This document shows positions 59,901 to 64,000 of a stretch of DNA of 64,000 bases, piece by piece. Below the pieces are notes generated by a model. That model saw only the letters and a list, made by a program, of their open reading frames with translations, was not told where the DNA came from and did not search any database. Location: NCBI RefSeq assembly GCF_003144195.1, contig NW_020290039.1, positions 1-64,000 on the forward strand, in the 5' to 3' direction. Numbering within the stretch: the stretch's first letter is position 1; each line of letters begins with the position of its first letter. This DNA comes from Ceraceosorus guamensis. Lineage: Eukaryota; Basidiomycota; Exobasidiomycetes; Ceraceosorales; Ceraceosoraceae. The translations under genes and the position numbers were made by a program.

Positions 59901-60557
59901 ATCTTTGATGACCACGGCTTTATAGAATCCTGGGAACAGTGGGCGCCGGGTGATCGGCAGCGCGAGAACCTGAGGATAGACTGTGGGAACGGTTTGACGC
60001 GAAAGCGAGCCTCCTCCGCTGCTGTTACCATCTCCGCCACTTCCTTTGCCGCTGCCGCTGCCGCTGCCGCTGCCTCCACCACCTGCGCTGCTGCCATTAC
60101 TCGAGGAGCCTGAGCTGCTGGAGGAGCTCTCACCGCCACTGCTTGAGCCCGAAGAGGAAGAGTCGTCTTGCGTCTTAATCGACTTTGATTGCCGAGCATG
60201 CAGGTCGGATTCCTCCTCTTCTCGGCCCACCACGCCACCGTCTTCCTCTTCCTGCTCATCGCTTAGACCTTTGCTTTTGGATCGCGGCAATGAAGATTGA
60301 GCTGTAGCGGAGAAGCTGCGTCTGCTCGCCAATTGCGAGTGAATTGACTGAGAAACAAACGGAGCTATCGAGTGCAAATATCGGGCATGGTGGTCCTTGT
60401 TTGGAGCGCTGGGATGCACTGATGCCGCTGCCGTGCCCGAGTGGCGCGGGCAGTTGAGTTGCAGGCGACTCGTAGATGCAGCGCTTGCGCGCGACCCAGC
60501 AGCTCCGAGCCCTAGCCGTGACCTCGAAGCGTTGGCAAGACGCTGGGAAGGCAGCAT
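56910..60557 (-). CDS. PIM1: Mitochondrial Lon protease (PIM1)
   Basis: An intronless frame of 1215 residues. The presequence region is Arg/Ser-rich; then comes an acidic and Gly/Ser-rich low-complexity block (about residues 95-180). The Lon N-terminal domain starts near [15 protein letters not shown] (about 195), with a further Glu/Lys-rich insertion (about 260-360). The AAA+ module has [15 protein letters not shown] (about 642), [10 protein letters not shown] and a [17 protein letters not shown] arm. A Ser/Pro/Glu-rich insertion (about 855-950) separates it from the protease domain, where the catalytic Ser is in EGPSAGVAF (about 1084) and Lys in [14 protein letters not shown] (about 1126). 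It is an ATP-dependent matrix protease for damaged proteins, also binding mitochondrial DNA in yeast. The start ATG at 60557 follows a TTG-led extension. Confidence 0.96.
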   Translation of the reverse strand: MLPSQRLANASRSRLGLGAAGSRASAASTSRLQLNCPRHSGTAAASVHPSAPNKDHHARYLHSIAPFVSQSIHSQLASRRSFSATAQSSLPRSKSKGLSDEQEEEDGGVVGREEEESDLHARQSKSIKTQDDSSSSGSSSGGESSSSSSGSSSNGSSAGGGGSGSGSGSGKGSGGDGNSSGGGSLSRQTVPTVYPQVLALPITRRPLFPGFYKAVVIKDPNVCAAIREAQHRGQPYVGAFLLKDENDDADVITDLDKVHKTGVFAQITNTFPVPSSGGKGEKGEAGKAEEGEEGLTAVLYPHRRIHIDELIHPNGQGIGAQGLSQPPPPPQDVPSAIPGNETESGKGESAEAAVAKRRGELKEEEGKVEYIPGQGVPFQTSFLHDFKVSLVNVSNLSPAEYEKDSNVIRAVKAELISVFKDIAQLNPMFRDQIANFSISQGAGNVFDEPDKLADFAAAVSSGEVGELQAVLEELNIEDRLQKALLVLKKELMNAQLQSKISKDVEAKIQKRQREYYLMEQLKGIKKELGLESDGKDRMVEKFKEKVAQLNMPEAARKVFDEELSKLQTLEPAASEFNVTRGYLDWLTSIPWGVHSPENYSIANATRVLNDDHYGLKDVKDRILEFLAVGKLRGTVEGKIICLVGPPGVGKTSIGKSIARAVERQFFRFSVGGLSDVAEIKGHRRTYVGAMPGKAIQALKKVGTENPLVLIDEVDKIGRGHNGDPSSALLEMLDPEQNSGFLDHYLDVPVDLSRVLFVCTANTLDTIPQPLLDRMEVIEVSSYTADEKRHIAKGYLAPQAKDASGLKEANVNLPDDTIEFLIRHHARESGVRNLRKLLEKVYRKIAYNIVRDHGETVFPEPKEGDLQPATAASAAPTTDDASGASPAEPAGSAESSSQSVTPPPGPSDSAAPDNLPKPDESSSEKKEDNEVSSKPITSDTQARDAPPEPPSKTTTQKREPMKVPDSVQVEITIDSLREYLGPPVYHKDRLYTKTMPAGVSTGLGYLGNGSGSVMPIETSIMPGKGGAIKLTGKLGDVIKESANIALSWLKSNAYSLGITEDQKTNALEDREVHLHMPEGSIGKEGPSAGVAFITSLVSLLTNRSMPTDLAMTGEVSLRGIVLPVGGLKEKLLAAHRSGIKKVILPAQNQPNVEADVPRVVLDDLDVNYVSNVWSALHIAFGEGPWSARAKELQQQEQEELKEEEGRRHSAQKKDVE

Positions 60558-62930
60558 GGTGAAAACCAAAGCCAAATGCCGTTGCGGGAATGGCGTAGAT
60601 CCGATCAGAGCTCGGATAATGTTTGCTGCGCGTGGGGGAAAGTCTCTCCCGAGCCGCGCTCAAGGTGCGCTGTGACGTTTCTCGCCTATGCGGATTTCGG
60701 TCGGGTCGCTGAAGCGCGGATGATCGTCGGCGACAACGACGGACGAACTCGTGATGTTGAGATGGGTCAAAGCTGGTGGTGACCGAGGTTTACATGCGTG
60801 AATGGTCTGTAAAGGGGAGCAGACTACATTGTAGTGGAGGCATTCGTTCGCTTCCATGCTTCCTGATGGACTTCTCGCGCTTCCGTCAGCGCCTTGACTC
60901 TCTCGGCCGATAAGATGCGGCGCACCAAGTCATCCGCGCGTCTCAGCTTACTCATACATGCGCGAATTACGCGTGCACACGCAACCGTGTATATATCGAC
61001 AAGAATCACTCAACTGAACGGGTTTGTACGGTCACAGTCACGAGTAGTAGAGGAGGCTCGCATCTCTATGGTACGGTACACGCCCGACATCACGCACCCG
61101 AGGCAAAATTTTAGAGCAGCGGCCCTCGATGGTGACGCTCAGGACTCGCACCTGCCACCAGCCTGTGGGGTTTTGAGGCAAGGACTCTTGACTGGCTGGC
61201 AGCCCTGCTTTTGACTACGCCACTGTTGTGGTGGGTCCAGCGCCGGTCAGGCAAGCGAGTCGCAGCTCATACTTGGTTCGCGATTCCAGGATTGAAGATC
61301 GTGTGACAGCTTGCCGCCTACTCGCTCGTGCTAGCTCTGACAGAGAGAGTCACGAGTGTGCTAGCAATGGTCCCGAGCATGGATGCTGCTGTATATGGGC
61401 CCTCTCTGGCGCTGCACGAAAGGTCTCGCCTAAATTTGGAACTAACGTTCAAATTCGTCATTCAGGATTCAGATAGTTCACAATTTTTGTTCCTGATTGT
61501 CGCGGCAAAGCTTCTTGCCACGATTGAACCATGAATAATCACGAATGAGAACGAATTCAGGTAGAAAGGCCCACCGGCAGGTCGCGGCCTTTGGAATCGA
61601 TCATTTGAAGGGGGAAACTTGAAAACTTGAAACTCCGAGAAGAGCCATCGCGGGCAACTTGCTGGCGTGGAGAGCCTGACGAGTCACGATGGACGGGCGA
61701 GCCCCGGCCCTGGCAGCTATTAAACGTGTAATCACAGCGATCACTGACGATTTGGCCATTTTCAGGTCAGTTGCTGCAAACAAAAGCAAGATCAGTCTGC
61801 GTAGGTGGCTCGTTCACCGCTTTGTTATTACCATCTGCGATTCGGGTGCGTCGCGCCGTCAAGCAATCTTGCAATACCAGCCGCCTGTGCGGTAGCATAT
61901 TGCTCTATGATCGTGTACCGAGACTGTGAAGCCGGAGCCTCTTCGGGATCAAGTTAGAGCGAAGCGTCTCGGTAGTCTTGAGAGCAGCCGTCTGGGGTGA
62001 GAACGTACGGGATGATTGACACGGGGAGGTGGGAGGCATAATTTGAATACCCACACCTCGTGACGCGTGACTCATGACTTCCTGTACACAAGTCTTTATC
62101 TTGTGCACGCCCACGTACAAAGTATCCGAATACAGTTTGCTCCACGGGGCTTCCTGCATATGCTAGTGCAGGGGCAGGGGCAGGGGCTGAGGCTGCTCGC
62201 TGTCCATGCACGACGAGCCCTTCCGTCGTGAGAGCTTGCAGCATATGGATGATGGTGATCTACGCCCGCATGATTCACATTGGGCTCGTCGGCTGCCTGC
62301 ATAAGCTGCATCAGAGAGTCGGGAGTAGTAGCTAACGCCGCACAGCACTCAGTGAGTCTCAAGAGCTTGCATCTCGCTGCAGAAGCGAAGCAGTAGCTAG
62401 CGTGGCCGCGCGGCACAAGAGCTCCCGCACTCAGAGTGCTCCTCTGACTTGACAGTCACCCATGCAGTCCTCACCATCGAGAAGCACGCGCGTACCTCGA
62501 GCCGGCCGGAAGCAGCGCGGTGCGCGCATGTGCCTCAGTCTTGAGTGTCAGCGACCGCAGATAGGCGTGTGCATCACAAATCCGGTCAGCCCTGTCCTCT
62601 TCCTCGATCTACACCGCACCGCAACGCATCCGTGCCGTCCGTTCACTTGCACGGTCGTGCCCGTGGCCGCAACGTCGACGAGACTTGGTCGAGCTCGCTC
62701 GAGCATTGACGACGGAGTCGTCGCTCAGTTCGACGTGGGCACTTTGTGCGTGCACACGAATCGTCCCATCCACACTCCTCGGCCTCACCTTCCTTCACAA
62801 AGCGACCGCCGATCGAGAAGAGCGCTCGCTAGGGCTGGGTGCATCCTAGCAAGCTCCTCATTCGGCTACAGGAACTTCTTTTCCATCCATCTCTTCGACT
62901 ACCGCCCACATCCTGCACCGTCATTTCGTG
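60558..62930. other. Divergent promoter region, Lon and right-edge gene, about 2.4 kb
   Basis: No supported gene. Dispersed words again occur (AATCACGAATGAGAACGAATTC near 61538-61558, CGTGACGCGTGACTCATGACTT near 62060-62080). A threefold AGGGGC run is at about 62168-62186. A 193-codon frame (62462-63043) overlaps the next gene in another frame and lacks motifs. A T-arm-like hairpin at about 61273-61292 is not part of a tRNA. Confidence 0.5.
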
Positions 62931-64000
62931 ATGCCCAGCACTCTGAATGGGCAGGTCCGTCGCGACGGCAATGCCCATCGTGGAGAGGTAATGACTGGAC
63001 TTGCAGCTACCAAGAAGCCCGCGGTGAGCACTCGCCGTGTTAGCAGACCACGCACCACGACATCTTTCGCGTCTACTTCTGGCGCTGCTCGACATGTGAA
63101 ACGCAAACGTTCGGCGTCGGCCGGAGGATCAGGTACCGGCCATGGCAGCACGTCAGATCACGGTCACACCTCCTCTCGCGGCCATGGAAGCACGTCAGGT
63201 CACGGTCACACTTCTTCCCACGGCCATGGCTCTGCGCAAAGCCACGGCGCTACCGAAGGACGGCGCTACCGCAGCACCTCAATGCGCCTTTCCCGCTCTG
63301 CGGGACCTGTCATCACATCTGTCATTCTGGATACCCCTCCCCGATCCCCGACAAAACCAAAACAAAATCTCCAGGCGCCTCTTGATGGCAATCATGAAGA
63401 TGTAGCAAGCAGGGAAGCAGTGTCTGCCCCGATGTCTGCGCAGGCCTCTAGCAGTAGCGACGCCAATATCGGCGATCTCCATTCAGCGGCCAAGGGCAAG
63501 GCTCGAGCCTTCGATACGTCTGAAGCTGACAAATTCGCGTCCTCGCAAGCTCTTCCTCTTCATCCACTCGCGCCAATCGAGAGGGTAGCATCCAGAGATT
63601 CTGGAACCAATTTGCTCGCCTTTGGCAGTCGCTCTCAAGATATTTCGCCTACGCCCTCTCTCGAGCCTCCGCCACCTGTTCCCCCGAAGTCTCCTAGACA
63701 TTCCAGAATCGAAGTGCCAACCGATTATGGATCTGTAAGCAATCGTCAGGACTACTACACTGCTAGTGAGGCGTCAGTGCCTTCACGACCCAGCGAGGCG
63801 TCTCGCGAGAGCGCTATCCAGAGCTTGAAGACGCGAACGGGCGCATGGGCGCTGAAAGCACGAACCACACCACGCAGTTTCCGTCCAAGCACAGCCGACA
63901 CGAGCTCCACGCAGACCGCAACTGCGCCTGGTCGCGAGAATAACTCGCGGCTCGGAGTAGGGTCCGATACCAGGGATGGTGCCATTTCACCTGCTCTCAA
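62931..64000 (+). CDS. Long disordered protein, N-terminal part, His-rich repeats (runs off the window)
   Basis: From ATG 62931 the frame stays open for 356 codons to the last base, so the gene is cut by the window edge. The product begins MPSTLNGQVRRDG, has a basic segment (ARHVKRKR, possible nuclear signal), and then tandem 14-residue units GHGSTS[DG]HGHTSS[RH] at 63138-63221, with a decayed third unit. After that it is rich in Ser, Pro, Ala and charged residues, with a Pro run (PSLEPPPPVPPKSPR) that looks like an SH3-binding site. No folded domain is visible in this part. I do not recognise it. A short internal intron cannot be excluded (GGTAATG near 62988 and GTGAGC near 63023 look like donors), but none is needed. 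Length of open frame and the codon-phased repeat support coding. Confidence 0.7.
   Translation, partial: MPSTLNGQVRRDGNAHRGEVMTGLAATKKPAVSTRRVSRPRTTTSFASTSGAARHVKRKRSASAGGSGTGHGSTSDHGHTSSRGHGSTSGHGHTSSHGHGSAQSHGATEGRRYRSTSMRLSRSAGPVITSVILDTPPRSPTKPKQNLQAPLDGNHEDVASREAVSAPMSAQASSSSDANIGDLHSAAKGKARAFDTSEADKFASSQALPLHPLAPIERVASRDSGTNLLAFGSRSQDISPTPSLEPPPPVPPKSPRHSRIEVPTDYGSVSNRQDYYTASEASVPSRPSEASRESAIQSLKTRTGAWALKARTTPRSFRPSTADTSSTQTATAPGRENNSRLGVGSDTRDGAISPAL
63138..63248 (+). repeat. Tandem 42-bp coding repeat
   Basis: Two close copies (63138-63179 and 63180-63221) and a third partial one encode the Gly-His-Gly-Ser-Thr-Ser units of the right-edge gene. The copies differ mainly at third codon positions, which argues for selection on the protein. 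Confidence 0.88.

Noticed and set aside
61228-61300. T-arm-like hairpin suggesting a tRNA
   Set aside because: The stem CTTGG/CCAGG with a TTCGCGATT loop has the wrong loop length, and no D-arm, anticodon arm or acceptor stem could be fitted.
62462-63043. 193-codon open frame at the right end
   Set aside because: It overlaps the better-supported frame starting at 62931, has no motif and does not continue past 63043.
1-64000. Transposons, retroelements or virus-like insertions
   Set aside because: No reverse transcriptase, integrase, transposase or capsid motifs, no long terminal or inverted repeats and no target-site duplications were seen in either strand.

Overview
The window is nuclear DNA of a basidiomycete fungus, most likely Ustilaginomycotina (smut-like or Exobasidiomycetes). 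The evidence is the gene content, the many short introns (mostly 50-120 nt, donors mainly GTGAGT), moderately high GC, GC-rich low-complexity protein insertions, and intergenic DNA sprinkled with degenerate AATC(A/G)CGA and ACTCGTGACTC type words. The lineage call is inference. I see 21 protein genes, 20 complete and one running off the right edge, and no convincing tRNA, rRNA, CRISPR, transposon or virus-like element.

Left third (1-27 kb): a TG microsatellite; a small duplicated mitochondrial-type protein (377-867, +); a short-chain dehydrogenase (2351-3598, +); a His-rich Ytp1/DUF2427 membrane protein (3985-6918, -); an FHL1-type FHA+forkhead regulator (9147-13917, -); a full Dicer with helicase, dimerisation domain, two RNase III domains and a dsRBD-like tail (15797-21280, +); an SLC1-type lysophosphatidate acyltransferase (21512-23103, -); ATG12 (24100-24776, +); and a DAO-family FAD oxidoreductase (25051-27170, -).

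Middle (27-52 kb): a mitochondrial phospholipid scramblase (+); a MATH-BTB protein (+); the cytosolic Fe-S assembly factor NAR1 (-); a xylitol/sorbitol dehydrogenase with a GC-AG intron (+); an EBP-type sterol isomerase (-); homocysteine S-methyltransferase (+); methylcrotonoyl-CoA carboxylase beta subunit with a 21-nt exon (+); a TMEM70-like mitochondrial protein (+); an SOD-fold mitoribosomal protein (-); and a PAF-acetylhydrolase-type lipase (-).

Right part (52-64 kb): a 2.9-kb gene-free stretch with a second TG microsatellite; a secreted Ser/Thr-rich GPI-anchored protein (+); mitochondrial Lon/PIM1 (-); and the start of a long disordered protein with 14-residue His-rich repeats, open to the end of the window (62931 onward, +).

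The genes do not form an evident pathway cluster. A loose theme is mitochondria (scramblase, MCC beta, TMEM70-like, mitoribosomal protein, Lon, probably the 103-aa protein) and lipid/sterol metabolism. The most biologically informative item is Dicer, since RNA interference is patchily present in smut-type fungi; no Argonaute or RNA-dependent RNA polymerase lies in the window. Exon joins are my own reading from splice signals, phase and family motifs; those flagged as uncertain need RNA evidence.
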